Shown: positions 30,992-44,646, counted from the first letter of the stretch. The stretch is DNA of 59,898 nucleotides from Isochrysis galbana (GCA_018136815.1 CM030934.1:2492172-2552069), one strand, 5' to 3'. A program made the numbers and translations. The notes: generated by a model not told the origin, from the letters alone.

Positions 30992-32198
30992 TCATTCGTC
31001 TCCGGGCAATCTGTCCAGCATGCCTACGCTTTCGAAGCTAGGCTTGTCATTGGACATGATGAAGACGGATGGGCTCGAGGGCCCATGTAAATCGCGGAGG
31101 TGGACAACGATCACTTCGTCATTGATACCAGGCAAAGCGGTCGCGCCCACCGGCCCTACGGCCTTGGGGCTGCCTTGCGGCGTGGCGGTTGCGGAAGGCA
31201 AGCAAGCCACAAGGAGGTAGCAGGCAGTTTGTAAGAAGACGACCGACGCCTCGGCCCAGTAGAGGACCCCTGGCGCTGTGGACAAGAGCGCTCCCACCAA
31301 AGGAGGCAGTGCCACATCCCCTAACAAGGCTGCGGCGGCTAGCCGCGAGAGCCACACGGCGCTAAGACGCACGCGGTCCTTGGCAAGTAGGATCCCATAA
31401 GGGTAGAGGGCTGAGATGCCGAGCCCCACCCCTGCAAACGAGACGCACAGCCACGAGTAGTACCTCTGGCCCAAGGTGAGCATAGCAACCGCGGAGACGC
31501 AAGCGATGGTGAAGGTTCCGCTGAGCATGTGGTTGGTAGACAGGAACCACGACAGCGGTACAGAGATGAGCCGGCCGACCAGGTGCGCCCCAAAGAAGAT
31601 GGAGGTGCAGAACGCACCCGCCTCCTCGCTGGCGCCTACGAGGCTGGATCGCGCGACGACTGATGTGAGCCAATCGCCCGGCACACGCTCCGCCGAACCC
31701 AGGCAGACATAGAAGACTAGCATACTGCCAATGACGAGCGTAAAATGGCCGCACGACGCAGGAGAGGCCGAGCTGGTCGCCGATTTCCTCGGCTTGACCA
31801 TCTCGCCGACCGTCTGTTTGGGCCGGTTGGGGTTGGCGCAACGGTTGTCTGGAGGTCGCGCTTCTCGCGCCTCGTCGGCAGCGGCAAGCGGCGCAGGGGC
31901 GGCACGTCTGGTCGAGGCGGTGTGCCCAAGCAGCAACGGCGCGAGACCCGTCACGGCGTTCACCACGCTCACCGTGGCGTATACCCGTGGCAGGGTGGCC
32001 GGCTCGAGGCCAATGAAGGCAGCCAACGAGGGCGCAATCGTCGCGCCGACCGACCACGAGGCGTGCAGCAGGTTCATGCAAAGCGCACCCCTCCTGTCGT
32101 CGTCTTCCCAGAGGTCGACGATCAAGATATTACCTAGCACGTCCACCGCGCCGCCCGCCAAGTTCAGCCCTCCCACGAGCGCAAGGACTGCAGGGAGC
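30992..32198 (-). CDS. Major facilitator superfamily transporter, 5' end lost in gap
   Basis: The frame is open from the N gap (32198) to a stop at 30992-30994, about 400 codons, with no internal ATG that must be the start. It opens LPAVLALVGGLNLAGGAVDV and continues GNILIVDLWEDDDRRGALCM, matching the GxxxDxxxN...LWg...MN.LH..wg.Ga..aP region of MFSD4/NaGLT1-like MFS carriers. At least nine hydrophobic helices follow (such as FTLVIGSMLVFYVCLG, MLSGTFTIACVSAVAMLTLG, VSFAGVGLGISALYPYGILL), with a hydrophilic loop rich in R/K/S in the middle. The C-terminal tail is polar and presumably cytosolic. The substrate (sugar?) is not inferable. It is on the same strand as the kinesin, separated only by the gap. 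Confidence 0.75.
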
Positions 32199-32298
32199 NN
32201 NNNNNNNNNNNNNNNNNNNNNNNNNNNNNNNNNNNNNNNNNNNNNNNNNNNNNNNNNNNNNNNNNNNNNNNNNNNNNNNNNNNNNNNNNNNNNNNNNN
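32199..32298. other. Assembly gap (100 N)
   Basis: Exactly 100 N between the MFS and kinesin frames. It contains the missing kinesin C-terminus and MFS N-terminus, assuming two separate genes. Confidence 0.99.
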
Positions 32299-35200
32299 CT
32301 CCATGGCATCAACTGGAGGAGCGGGAGCACCTGGCTGCGTTGGGGTTGGAAAGAAAGCCTCAGCTGCTCGTGCGAAGACGCTTTGGGGTCGCGTCGACGT
32401 GGGCTTCGATTTCAGGATGGATGCGTCCCCTCCCCGCAACATTCGAGATGGAGTGAGAAGCGAGGCAATGGAATTCCAAGCTTTCGGGGGCTCTGGAACA
32501 GTCAACTCCGGGCTACGCGGAAGATCTTGTGGCGTAGGAGCTGTTATTTTTTGGCATGCAAGACTAGGCGTAGCGTTTGGCGAGCGAAGAAATTCACCGT
32601 CGGACACAGCGCCCATGGCCGACGTTGAAGAGGAAATTGTGTCGTAGAGAGCAGTACTCTCCTCGGATTGATGGTCGACGCTTGTCGACTCTAGATGGTG
32701 ATCGGGGTGAGCGCTATTCCCGCGGCTGCTGCCCTTGGCGCGGGAGCTGCTGCGAACTCGACCCCGCACGGCTTCAAGATTCGCCGTAGAAGTCGCACTG
32801 GGAGCTGTTTCCTGCGTGTAGGCCGCTGATGGGGCTGTGGAAGCGGCATGCAGGGCAGAAGAGGCGCTTTTTGCCGGCCTGGTCCGACGAGATGACGTGG
32901 CGACATCCCCATCTACGTTCCTCGCCATCTTTCGCCTTCCACCGCCGCGCTTCTCGGTGGGCGCCATCTCAGGAGCTGCAAAGCCTATGATCTCCTGTAG
33001 CTCGGCTGGCTGACGCGTCTCGAAACGCTGGGCAACCTCAACGAGCTTCAGGCGCAGCCAAGAGAGGGATGCCGCAGCAGATGCTGATTCAGCTCCTCGC
33101 TCCTCGTCCAAAACCTCGAGTACTTTCTTCAGTTCGTCCATCTCCATACACCCGACAGCGGCAGCCCGTGCAGCCTTACCAAGCATATTCTCCAATTTGG
33201 TTTTCTCGGCCTCTGCCGCTGCCAGGGCATCTTCACGATTTTGCAACAGCTCCTTCACTTCCGCCAAAGCCGTTTGTGAGGCCGCCAACGTCTCGAGGCT
33301 TCCAGCAAGCGCCTCGCGATCTGCTCTCCAATTTTCCGTTGCATGCCGTAGCGCCTCGGCTACGTTGCCACCCGAGACGGCTAAGGCGGAGTCGGCGTGA
33401 GCCAAAGCACGTGCTGGGAGGATCTCTGCCTCTGCTGCTGCCGCGCGAGCATTTGCGGCCTCGACTTGCTGCTCCGCCTGGAATACGAGTAATCGCGCCT
33501 CACGCTCGGCATGATACGCGAGCTCGGCTTTTGCCCTCGCACTCGCAGCCTCGTATGCGAGTTGTGCCTCGGCTCGCGCAGATACGGCAGCCATTTCAAT
33601 GATTTGTGACCTTGCTTTTTCTTCTCGAGAGGTGGCTGCCTCGGCCTCCGCCTGAGCCTTTGCCAACTGCTTCTCAGCTGCAGCAAGTGCTTCATGGGCG
33701 GCGCTGCTGCACGCAGTCTTTGCTCTCTCATGTGCCATTATCCGCTCGGCCTGAAGCTCCTCGAGGGCACGGATCTCCTCGTCACGTCGACAAAGACGTT
33801 CATGCAACTCCTCGACCTTGGCCTGAAGTGCTGTGAATGCAGCCCAGGAGCAACCACCCATCGGTTCAGCTATGGGGATTTTACCCGAGATGATGTCTCG
33901 TGCACGTGCAGCAAAGCGAAGTGTGGTGAGCGAGGGACGGAAGTGATCGCCTCCTGTTTGCACGGTTGCAACCATCAATGTGCGAGATCCTCCGCCGAGG
34001 GAATCAGCTAAGAGTCGGGTGAGCTTGTGATTGCGATAGGGAGCTGGAGCAGCGCCCGTCCCTGCTGGGCGGCGAGCGTTCCGAGAGAGCACCTGATTGG
34101 GGCAGTAGGTGTAGGCGAGGCCTAAACGACTCTAGATCTCGTCCAAGACAACAAGGAAAAAAAGACGAGCGGCGTGGTTGCGTGGGACGCGTAAAGCAAC
34201 ACCCGTTCCTGAGCAGCGCCCAGCAATCGCTCGCACATTTGCAGCGCTCGCATCAGCCTCTGGACGCACCTGTAGCACGTCGCCGAGCGCATTCAGGCTA
34301 GTGTTGATAGCACGGGACTCTGCCGCCCGTGATGGATCACAACTTGCATCCGATGCTTCAGAACCTGCCAGATCCACGAGATGAAGCTTCCCACAACGAA
34401 TCGTGGAGGACCCCTCTGGTCGAGAGTCTAGATTGACGGTGATAAGCACGTGAGATCGTGACGAACGCTCGTTGTACGCGGTAGCTGAGATTTGCCGGCT
34501 GGAAAGGGCGCGCTCAAGAAGGGTATCCATCGCCGCTCGGGATGTGACGGGATGACGAAATGTGTCAGAGCCAGTCAGATAGGCTACGGGTGGGCCACCG
34601 CGCGGGCCCTTGGCTTCGCGTAGGGTGATTGCATTCTGCGCTCGCCGTGCTGTCTCAATCTCGAAAGGAGTGGACGTGTCGGATGTTGGCATGGTCGCAA
34701 GGAGGTCACGGAACCCATCATTGTAGAGTTCGACGCATGTGATGGAAACGTGCCACTCGGTCTTTGGAGAATCGTCGATACGATCCCAAATGAGATCAAA
34801 AGAGCGAGGAATAACGCCGAGTGCGCCCGGTTCACCAACCATTGTGTACGTCTTGCCGGAACCCGTTTGTCCGTATGCCAGGACACAGGCGTTGCCTCCA
34901 TTCAGCGCCGAGAGCACCAGTGGTCGCGCTTGCGCGAATACGGACGCCTGTGTCTCCTCTGGACCGGCAACAGCATCATAGACGAACTTGCGGGACTGGG
35001 CATGGCCCCTTTTGTCATCTTCTAATCGGCGAGCTGGCGTGCGAGCGAGGCTCTCAGCATGATCGGCCTCTGACCACCCGAGCGTGCCAGCGCTCAAGCG
35101 GCCTGGTGTACTGCCTGGACGTGAGCGAGCAGGAGTGGCCGGGCGCGAGGGCGTGCGAGCTCCCGGCTCGATGTCCGACTCCATGTGCTCACGCGCAGGC

Positions 35201-35409
35201 GCAGAGATCGAGAGCGAATTTGAGCCCAGCTGCGTGATGCATGCCGGGCCTGCCTCTGGGTCAAGTGTTGGCGGTTTGATGCGTAGCACAACTCGAATGT
35301 GCTGCCCATCGGCGGCAAGCTCTGGAGAGGGCGGCGCTCGCGAGCGCGAGGGCGTGACTGCAGTCACGAGCGGTGTGGGTGAGAGTAGGGTCCCCCCCGG
35401 CGTCTGCAT
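32299..35409 (-). CDS. N-terminal-motor kinesin with coiled-coil stalk, 3' end lost in gap
   Basis: Exons are 35409-34270 and 34092-32299, with an intron at 34093-34269 (GTGCGT...AATCAG); at least 978 residues. The start ATG at 35409 (MQTPGGTLLS) is the first Met not within the CT-rich leader. The motor has IRVVLRIKP, P-loop AYGQTGSGKTYTM (about residues 178-190), switch I NERSSRSH, switch II LVDLAGSE, SLNALGDVL and YRNHKLTRLLADSLGGGS. Exon joining restores ...GDVLQ|VLSRN.... Between the first strand and KFVYDAV is an extra loop of about 65 residues (75-140), rich in P, R and S, which most kinesin motors lack. The neck/stalk (LQAKVEELHERLCRRDEEIR onward) is a long Ala/Glu-rich coiled coil to about residue 720, then a Ser/Thr/Pro-rich tail. 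The protein moves cargo or regulates microtubules. The subfamily is not assigned. Confidence 0.9.
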
Positions 35410-35530
35410 GCTGGCTTGATGCCCCCTCTTCTCTCCCCTTCTCCCTCGCTTCGAGTTGGACGGCAGAGCGAGAGAGCGAGAGAGCGAGAGCGAGAGGGAG
35501 GGAGGGAGGGAGAGAGCATTTGAATGCACC
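35410..35530 (-). promoter_or_regulatory. Pyrimidine tract upstream of kinesin
   Basis: On the coding strand: CTCTCCCTCCCTCCCTCCCT followed by CTCTCG repeats, ending about 60 bp before the ATG. Probably 5' UTR and core promoter. Confidence 0.4.
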
Positions 35531-37075
<1,545 letters not shown>

Positions 37076-37294
37076 AAGAGAAGGAGATGGGGCCGTGGAG
37101 GGAGCGAGGGAGAGAGGGAGGAGGGGAGAGAGAGAGGGCCGCGCTGGAGGCCTACGCGCCGAGAGCCGAACCCCCGCACCCCTCCCGTCTCCCTCCCCTT
37201 CCCGTCCCTCCCCCCAATTCCCCCGCGCCTGCTACCCTGTCCGCCGCGCAGTGCACGCGTCAGCGCGGGCGACGCAGCCCGAACCCTTCGCACC

Positions 37295-38815
37295 ATGAGC
37301 GCCCCGCCAGCCGCCATGCGTCCTCTAGCAATGCAGGACGTGGAGCACAACCCGCTTGGGGCTGCTCCGCCCCTCTCCTACACACCGCCACAGCCTCTTC
37401 CACCCCCGCCACAGCCACGAGTTGACCCGATGGAGCGCTTCTTGGCGGGCCCCGTTGGTCCATGGAAGCGCCCCGTCCTCGACCCGTCAACCGCGCCCAC
37501 ACGAGAGGCTCTGGAGAGGCTCGCCCGTGGTGGTTCGTGGAAGGCAGTGGCGGCTGGGGCTCAGCTTGTTCTCAGCGGGGCAGCTGCTGGTCGCGGGACA
37601 GAGTGTATACCTCTCGACGAGCAGCTACGCATCCGTTTCCTTCGCATAGCTGCGCTGGTCAAATTGCGCCAGGTTCCGACCGCAGAGCGCGAGATGTCGC
37701 TTCTCGGTGATCTGACCGGGGATACGTGGCACTATGAGACACACCGACCACCGTCGGGTACAAATGATGGTCACGCCGAGGCTGTTGCCCCAATAAAGCA
37801 TGGCTCCATGGTTCCTTTCGAAATGCTTCACTTTCATGCTCTTATGCCCTCATACAGCGGCCAACATACGACAGCGATCGCACGCATCCTCTCATTACTA
37901 CAAGTCCTTGCAAGACGACCCTGGCCGGAGGCTGCACTTGAGTCTACTACAGGAGACCCCGATCTGAACAATGGCGAGGTACTGGACTTGGAGACCATGA
38001 TGCGCCTGCAGCAGCAAAGACGAACCCTCCATCTTTCGCTAGTCAACGAGTACGGTGCGTGCGCGGAATATCCGCTCGCAGTGGCTCATCTAGAGAGGCT
38101 CATTGAGGCCGAACCGCACGATCAGTCACCGCCGGGTCTCGGGACTGCAGCCGGCCTTGCTGACGGCACGAGTTTCGGTCGGGCTGAGCTCCTGTCGTTG
38201 CTAGGTCGGCTTCTTTTGCAGGCAGGCAACATCGACGCCGCAGAGGACGCATTCAACAGGCTCGAGTGTCTAGTGGCCGACTCGGATGCTTGCATGGATG
38301 TGAGGATGAACCGAGGCTGCTTGCTAGTTGCGCAAGGTGAGTCACTCTATTTGCCTACCTGCAAAGACTGCTTCAGACGTGATGCAGCGGCCAATATTCA
38401 TCTGCTCTAAGCCCGTGGTATTGTAGGGTTTTGGCTGGCTGGCTCGTGTCGCCCCCTCGAATTTCCTTAAATTGCATCCCTCATCCGACGCGCGATCGTA
38501 GGTCTCTACGACGCAGCGCTCAACGAATTTGATGCAGCGCTCCACCTCTCGTCCGGTCAGAATGCCACCGCCGCCAACAATCGCGCCACCTGCCTCCTCT
38601 ATACCGGCCGGGTTTCTGAGGCTATCGCGACGCTCGAAAACTTGCTCCGCGCCGATCCCCCTCGGCACGCAACCGTGGCGGTCGTGACCAACTTAGGTAG
38701 GCTTTACCAAATGAAGGAGGGGGGCGACGTTGCGAAAGCAGCCCTCAATGCGCTAATCAGTGCCGTTAGCTCGGAAGAGCTCGATCTCACGATACTACAT
38801 CCAGCATCGACGTGA
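37295..38815 (+). CDS. TRAPPC12: TRAPP complex subunit 12 (TPR protein)
   Basis: Exons are 37295-38336 and 38502-38815, with an intron at 38337-38501 (GTGAGT...CGTAG); about 451 aa. The ATG at 37295 follows a pyrimidine-rich leader; a second in-frame ATG is at 37316. After a Pro-rich N-terminus come tetratricopeptide-type helices. LERLARGGSWKAVAAGAQLV matches the WR-A helix of the family. MVPFEMLHFHALMPSYSGQ matches the very typical 'MVPFsmRiLHAeLpqYlG' block. LLSLLGRLLLQAGNIDAAED follows, and in exon 2 GLYDAALNEFDAALHLS and NNRATCLLYTGRVSEAIATL. TRAPPC12 (TTC15) belongs to TRAPPIII, which activates Rab1-type GTPases in ER-Golgi traffic and autophagy. The protein is shorter than the animal form (about 735 aa), as in other lineages that lack the long N-terminal extension. 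Confidence 0.92.
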
Positions 38816-39169
38816 TGAAGCTTCTGCATCTCTTGCGTCTAAGGAGCGAACCTTATTCTGGGACGCAAAGGGAAGCAATCCAACTTGATCAAGTGACTGC
38901 ACCCCGATTCGATAGCCGTCGAGCGGGTGTGGGTCATATGAGGTGAATTGTCTTCTGCGCATTGCATGTCGTCCACTGGCACAGGCCACCGCCACACGCC
39001 CACACAGGGGCCTTGCCTCGAGACATCACTCCCGAAAGGCTCATCGGCGACAATTTACCAGGTATGGGACCTACGACCAACTGCGGCGCTTGGTGGTTGT
39101 ATCAAAAGTGGCTTCATAAGTTATGAGTAGGTCAGTCAAAGAGTGATTTATAACTACTAACATGCGGAG
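38816..39169. other. 3' flank of TRAPPC12, no supported feature
   Basis: No domain or repeat recognised. Confidence 0.4.
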
Positions 39170-39420
39170 GGGGCTGCATTGTTTGACCGTTCACCGAAGC
39201 CCAAGAAAAACCTTCTGGGGGGCTTGCCTGCCTCCACGAAAAATTGCCGAGAATTATGATGGGGTTTACCGCTCCCCTCGCCCCCACTCTGCACACGCGC
39301 TGGGCTCTAACAGTACAGATCTGGCGGTCGCACCGCGGGGCCAATAAGGTTATTTCGGGGCAGTTGTTTCATGATACGCGATTCCCCCCCGAGATCCGTC
39401 CGCGCTATCGGGCGCCCGAC
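39170..39420 (+). repeat. Dispersed repeat RD, diverged copy
   Basis: It keeps the order of RD landmarks with many changes: TGCATTGTTTGACCGT, CCCAAGAAAAACCTTCTGGG, CCACGAAAAATTGCCGAGAA, and GGCGGTCGCACCGCGGGG. It is older than the copies at 48 and 54 kb. Confidence 0.6.
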
Positions 39421-40622
39421 CTTCATCTGGTGCCTAGAGCAGGGCCCCTTCCTCCTCCTAGGACTCCTACCTCCTATGCCGTAGCGGTAGCGGGCTGGCG
39501 GCGGCCTGGATCCCGACTTATCCTGTAAACAAGCGCATGACTTTCGCATTTTTTGGTGGGCGGAGCTCTCGCTCTCGCCCACCCCTTCTCCGTGCTCTCT
39601 CTCCCTTCTCTTGCGGCACGCGCGATGGTGCACCTGCGCAAGGCCTCCAACTGCTCCTTAGCGGCCGCGGGAGGCGTTGAAGGTGAAGGCAAAAACAAGG
39701 CGCCCGCGGCGCGAGCTGCGAATGAGTAGAGAGTAGAGATATTCTACGTGTGTATATTGGGAATAATCACTGGTTAGATCACACCAAACCTGGGTATCCT
39801 GGGTATCCATGTGGAATCTTACACAATTCATGTGAAGAGGCTAGACATCAGTATATCAGTATAGCGACATGACAAACAAAACGCGTGAACGCCATTACCA
39901 TTAGAGCACACCACAAACAAAAAAGGAAGGTGAAAAGTGACGATCAAGATCAAGCAGAGAGAGGGATCAAAAAAAGCGTTAAACCTCAAAAACATAAACG
40001 GTCTGTGTTACGTTCAACTTCTTTACAACACAACTAAGAACAAGAACTGCCATGTCCAGGTCCAGATGTTACAAACGAAAACGACAAACGTGTAACGAAA
40101 CGACTTTTTCTTCTTCTTAGGGTGTGTGTGTGTGCGAAAACGTTTGTGTTTGTGACAGTATATATAACAATGGATATCTAGGGCGCGTGGAGTTCCCTTC
40201 GCCTTCGGTTGAGGAGGAAGAAGACGTCCAAGAGTGTGATGTTCGAGCAGTATTTCGTTGGTATTCTTGGCGGCTACCCCTAACCCCTGCACCTGTACCT
40301 GTACCCCTGTGCTTCTGTGCTTTGGTGTCTGGCAGACATGTCTGGAGGAAGGGGCGCTTGTAGAGTGGTTTTCTGTCCGCATAGCGTTTTCGCACGTAAT
40401 GTTAATCTTGAAGTAAAATAAAATTATCCGATATTTTCGAAAGGCTCATTCTGAAGTTTGCTCAGGACAAAGCCGCCCCTAATAGCTAAAAGTAGAGGGA
40501 GTACGGATTGGCATTGGCATTAGTTGTGTAGTCGTTACTTTTACTTTCTCTAGCAAGTAGAAAATACTATCATTCTCTCCTCGAGTCCCGCGCGCCTACC
40601 GGCCGACCTGTGAAAGCGATCC
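39421..40622. other. Intergenic, AT-richer, no supported gene
   Basis: 40050-40150 is TTC- and GTGT-rich. Frames on the minus strand near 40117-40395 look low-complexity and are not called. Confidence 0.4.
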
Positions 40623-41186
40623 GTGGCCGAGTGTTGCCCTTCTCTCTGCCCCGACCATCTGGGCATGGCGGAGAGAGAGAATGTAATCCGGCGTTCGCGG
40701 CACGCTATTGAGATGCTCCAGGCTGAGCTCGAGGCCGAGAGGCTGCGGCACATCAGCTCGGTGCAGAGACTTGAAGCCGAGGCTGCAGGTCGAGCTGCGG
40801 AAACTGACTCAGCATTGCAGACGGCCTTGGCAGAGATCGAGCGACTCGAGAGTGAGCTCGCAACGCGAGAGAGTGTTTCTAGAGAACGAGAAGATTGCAC
40901 AATTCCAGAGCGTTCAGAAATGCCGCCCGTTCGAACTATGGATGAAGGGACGCAGATTCCAACCCCACAAGAGTTGAGAGCTTCGGTGAGTGATGCACCT
41001 CTTTCTACACTCTCCTCTAGCCCTGCCCAAACAGCTGCTTCCAGCCCTGTTCAGACAGCTGTGTCCAGCCCTAGTCAGTCGAGTCCATCCAATTCTGCTG
41101 CAGTATCTCCAGCGTTCCAAAACGCCCAGGCCAAGCTATGTGCCCTTGTAGCAAAAGATTTCCTTGATCTGGTCAGCTTCTTGTGA
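40623..41186 (+). CDS. Small coiled-coil protein of unknown function
   Basis: An intact single frame of 187 codons from the ATG at 40623, or more likely from the Met at 40665 (MAERENVIRRSRHAIEMLQA), to TGA 41184-41186. Residues about 20-90 form a Glu/Ala/Leu-rich heptad region (LQAELEAERLRHISSVQRLE, ALQTALAEIERLESELATRE), predicted coiled coil. The second half is Ser/Pro/Thr/Gln-rich with three near-repeats of SSPxQTAxSSP, then a short hydrophobic end (ALVAKDFLDLVSFL). The period-3 base pattern and the lack of similarity to nearby repeats favour a real gene. No family recognised. A further 3' exon cannot be excluded. Confidence 0.55.
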   Translation: MAECCPSLCPDHLGMAERENVIRRSRHAIEMLQAELEAERLRHISSVQRLEAEAAGRAAETDSALQTALAEIERLESELATRESVSREREDCTIPERSEMPPVRTMDEGTQIPTPQELRASVSDAPLSTLSSSPAQTAASSPVQTAVSSPSQSSPSNSAAVSPAFQNAQAKLCALVAKDFLDLVSFL

Positions 41187-42850
41187 CACCGTCTGAATCT
41201 GACGCTTGCCTCCGTCGTGCTTACCATTTGGCAACCCCTCTGTCGAGGATCGTATATCATTAAAACCTGCTCATGTTCTCGATGAGCGCACTGCTTTTGG
41301 GTCTTGGCGGAGAGACTTGCTTCCCGGCTCGCGCTTCCCCATTCATGGCACCAAGACCCATCTCTTTCTACCAGACATAATACTACTTTTAGCCTGTTGC
41401 GGGTAGGGAGAGTCCGTCCCCGCGCCCGAGAGGACCAGTTTAACCCCTCTCTCCCGCCGGGATCCCCCGAAGGTGCGTTTCGGCCGAAGGCCCGCCTCAG
41501 CGGCCCCTCCATTCCCATTCCCCCCCCTTTTTCGTATTCCCGAGGGCCGCTGCCCCGGGGCCGCGGGGGAGACCTTCCCCATCTTCCCGGCACGGTCCCT
41601 AGGTCCCCCTTCCTTGTCTCTTAGCCACCCCGCCCTGTTTACTCCCTCGAGTGTTCCCGCGCCCCCTTCCCGTATCTCTTTACCTTTTCCCGCCACGCCT
41701 TCCGTCTTCCGTCCCGATGTCCGACGCTTTTGACTTTTGACCCTCTGCCCTCTGTCCCGTTATGCCCCCATGTGCTGCCCCACGTCATGTGCTGAGCCCT
41801 CGGTTGGCCCACCAGCAACGGCCCCGCCCCCTGTCCATACGCGTGCTCCGTACCCGACGTCCCCCGGTTCCTCCCCGTCCCTCCCCACTCCCTTTGTCCA
41901 TACAAATCCCTCTTATGATCCACAGCCACAGCTCCACCCATACCACCACAGTTGCACCGCTGCCAACACAGCCCAGTCACTCACTATGGGGGTGAAGAGG
42001 GCACCAGCTGCAATGGGTGGATAGAGGGCTAAATAAAAACATCTGAAGATTCTGGGCTAACACTTACTACGGACTAGTTATACTTTACCTTTACCTCCCT
42101 ATATCGACACCGCCCTTTCTAAATAAAGCCTTTCTTCCCTTTGCTCCTCGCTCCACCTCCTTCCCCTCCTTCCCCTTCCTTTCTTTCCTTCTTCTTTGGT
42201 TTCAGGGCTCCGGCTCAGGTGCACTACCTTATTAGGCCTGGTCCAAAGCCAAAGCGTGGGGTCCGGGCAGGCCTTTTGACTAGCTAGTTCTTGTGGTTGC
42301 TGGGTTGCTCGTGTATTTGGGTTTTCTCTTCAAGTCTCTTTTTAGCGTTGTTTGTTTGTTTGAGGTGTGAGGTGGTGTGGGTGTGGGCATTAGCATAAGT
42401 CGTCTTGTGTGTGTTAGATGCTCTCTAGTCTTTAGTCTTGTGTCCTATGCTTTTCGCTTTTCCCTTGCGGGCTTGCGGGTTCCTCAACAACGTGTGACGT
42501 GTGCCACTCCTAGTTTGGTGGCTATTGTATAAGGAGTTCCGCGCTGGGTATTAGTTCATCATATTGGCCTAATTTTAATCGGGCGCGCGCATGGATGGAC
42601 CATGCATGGAATGATGGGCATGAGCTCTGTGCAGCTCTGCCCGTCGACGGGGAGGGGAGCCCGCGGCCCGCGGATCGGCTGGCGCGCGCGCGTGGTGGGG
42701 TGGGATGCCAGGGGCCAAGGGTGAGGGAAGAAAGACACACCTCAGCGCGCGCCCATGCCCATTACCATTACCCATTACTCCACGCGCGCGTCCGATCGGC
42801 TGGGCTTCGTGTACCCGACGGGGCGGTGGGGTCATGTCCAGACGAAGGGG
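41187..42850. other. Intergenic, no supported gene
   Basis: 41400-42000 is C/G-rich with open but unconvincing frames. 42180-42600 is T/G-rich. 42585-42830 holds GCGCGCGC-type runs. No domain or RNA gene seen. Confidence 0.4.
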
Positions 42851-43816
42851 CCCTGAACACTATCTAATCTAACTGAGCATTAGTACCACTACTCTCACTA
42901 GCCCGGTACTAACACGACAACCCTCAGTGCACCTGCCCGTACACCTTGACGCGTGCTGATGCCACAGATACATACTCCTATGCACCCCTCCACATCTCCC
43001 CCCTCGCAGGCCCCCGGCTCCCATTCTAACTCCCCACAAGTTAGAATGAGGGAAAACCCATTGAGGCGGTCCGGTCGACGCCGGCCGACTCTCCGGGAAA
43101 AAGCAACGGGGGGGGGGGGGGAACTCTCGTCAACAAAGGGGAACGGCCCTTACCAGCTCGCGCCGTGAGCGATCCTCGAGAAATAAGTGGCCGCGACTCG
43201 AGTAACCTGTGCCACTCCTAGGGTACTCTCCTCGACCTTGGGTCACTCCCTTCTCTCTCCCTCCTGTCGCCAGCCGCCCCCTTCCCGTTTGCTAACGCAA
43301 ACAGGGCCTGTTTCTCACCGCACTCCGTCGGGGGGGGTGCAAAATCCCCCCTCTCCCTCTCTCCACTCTCACCCCGCGTCGTCCCTGTGGCGCGTCGCCA
43401 TGCGCGCGCCCTGGCCTGCTCTCAGAGGTCTTGTGGGGGCTCCCAAAGGGCAAAGGGCCAGCAGGGCAGCTCAGGGGGCAGTGGAGGCTGGGGCTCAGCC
43501 CCTGGCCCCCCCTGCCTCTCCCACGCTTGCCACGCTGGTCATGGGAGCCTCCCAGAGGCCCCTGTATGCCTGGCGACCAGGGACAGGGGGGGAGTCAGCT
43601 CGAGGGCAGGCCCAATGCGGGCGTGGGAGTACGGCTCGCGGCCCGCGCCCACTGGGGGTCTGGGCTGTCTTGTTGAGTGCCCTGCCCCTGCCAGAGGGCA
43701 GGGGCTGGGGTTGAATGTGCGGGCCCACCCCGGGGGGTGTCCGCGATGGAGAGAGGGGGGCGCGAGGCCCCCATTGACCCCCACTTATAAAAGTAGGTTG
43801 CCCTGAACACTATCTA
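42851..43816 (-). mobile_element. LINE-derived non-autonomous element N1 with 16-bp target-site duplication
   Basis: The duplication CCCTGAACACTATCTA lies at 42851-42866 and 43801-43816. The element (42867-43800, 934 bp) reads on the minus strand from the LINE 5' end AACCTACTTTTATAAGTGGG to a tail ending in the GTGCGCTGAGGG...GTACTAA.GCTCAG segment. It matches element N2 at 46828-47773 along its whole length. The first 510 bp or so also match 58771-59270. There is no ORF with retroelement domains. A long, variable-length duplication is the hallmark of target-primed reverse transcription. Confidence 0.88.
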
Positions 43817-44147
43817 TCTCTATCTATCTCTATCTCCATCGACGATTGATTGACCATTGACCATACCACCATTCAACCATAATACCATGACCATGACCAT
43901 GACCATGACACGAGCGCGCGGAACGCGTTACACTACCTAACACCTCGCCCGTTGCCGAGGGCCGGTGGCCGGTGGGCCTCGAAGCAAAAAAAACAAAAAT
44001 TTCGCGAAAATTTTGAAAATTGGAATTGGAAATTGGAAATTGGGGTAGCCCTATCCGAAAATCTGTGCAAATCCACCAATACTTCCGAAAGAAATTTGGG
44101 CATGTTGGACGCGAAAACCTGGTCGGGCCCAATCAAGGTGCCAAGGT
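43817..44147. other. Simple repeats and AT-rich stretch
   Basis: ATCTCTATCT repeats follow the N1 target site; (CATGAC)n lies at 43888-43910; an AAATTTTGAAAATTGGAATTGG stretch lies at 44010-44045. Confidence 0.5.
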
Positions 44148-44320
44148 GTATGGGCAAGTGCAAGTGCAAGTGCGCTGAAAGCTGTCGTTATAGTGATAGT
44201 AAGTAGTAAGTAGTAAGTAGTAAGTACCGGGCTAGTGCTAGTGCTAGTGGCAGTAGTGGTAGTGGTAGTGGTACTAACAGCTAATAGAACACTCAGATTT
44301 TTATTATTATCTATGTCAAG
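44148..44320 (+). repeat. Solo 3' tail (RJ) of the LINE-derived family
   Basis: CCAAGGTGTATGGGCAAGTG...GTACCGGGCTAG...TAGTGGTACTAAC...CACTCAGATTTTTATTATTA matches the 3' ends of N1 and N2. It includes expanded AAGTAGT and GTGCTA short repeats. This is what a strongly 5'-truncated copy would leave. Confidence 0.7.
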
Positions 44321-44585
44321 AACACCCTCAAACACAGAGGCCATCTTGCTGAAGGGGCTCCATCCTGCCTAAATTATGGGCAGGCCGTCCAGCCAAAATA
44401 TCAAGGCTATAGGGCCCACCAGCCGAAATCAAAGATAAAAAAAGGCACATGACCATGAGACCATGAGTACTCGTATGCACTAAAGTAAGGTTTTTTATCG
44501 TGCTGCTGCCAGCGCAGGCTCCCGCGCGACTCTTGGCCAGTCAAACACACGAGCTTACTGGCCCACGCCTTCCTCCTGCCGCCAC

Positions 44586-44627
44586 AGCCGCCCGCTCTCT
44601 CCGCACCCTCCGACCCCCACTTCCCCC
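44586..44627 (+). promoter_or_regulatory. Pyrimidine tract upstream of the FHA-RING gene
   Basis: CCCGCTCTCTCCGCACCCTC and CCCCCACTTCCCCCC end about 20 bp before the ATG, as at other genes here. Confidence 0.4.
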
Positions 44628-44646
44628 CTTGGCTTGAGCATCAGCG

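Noticed and set aside
43250..43800. Long ORFs within the 940-bp elements
   Set aside because: They lie in GC-rich non-coding sequence, change frame between copies and carry no domain.
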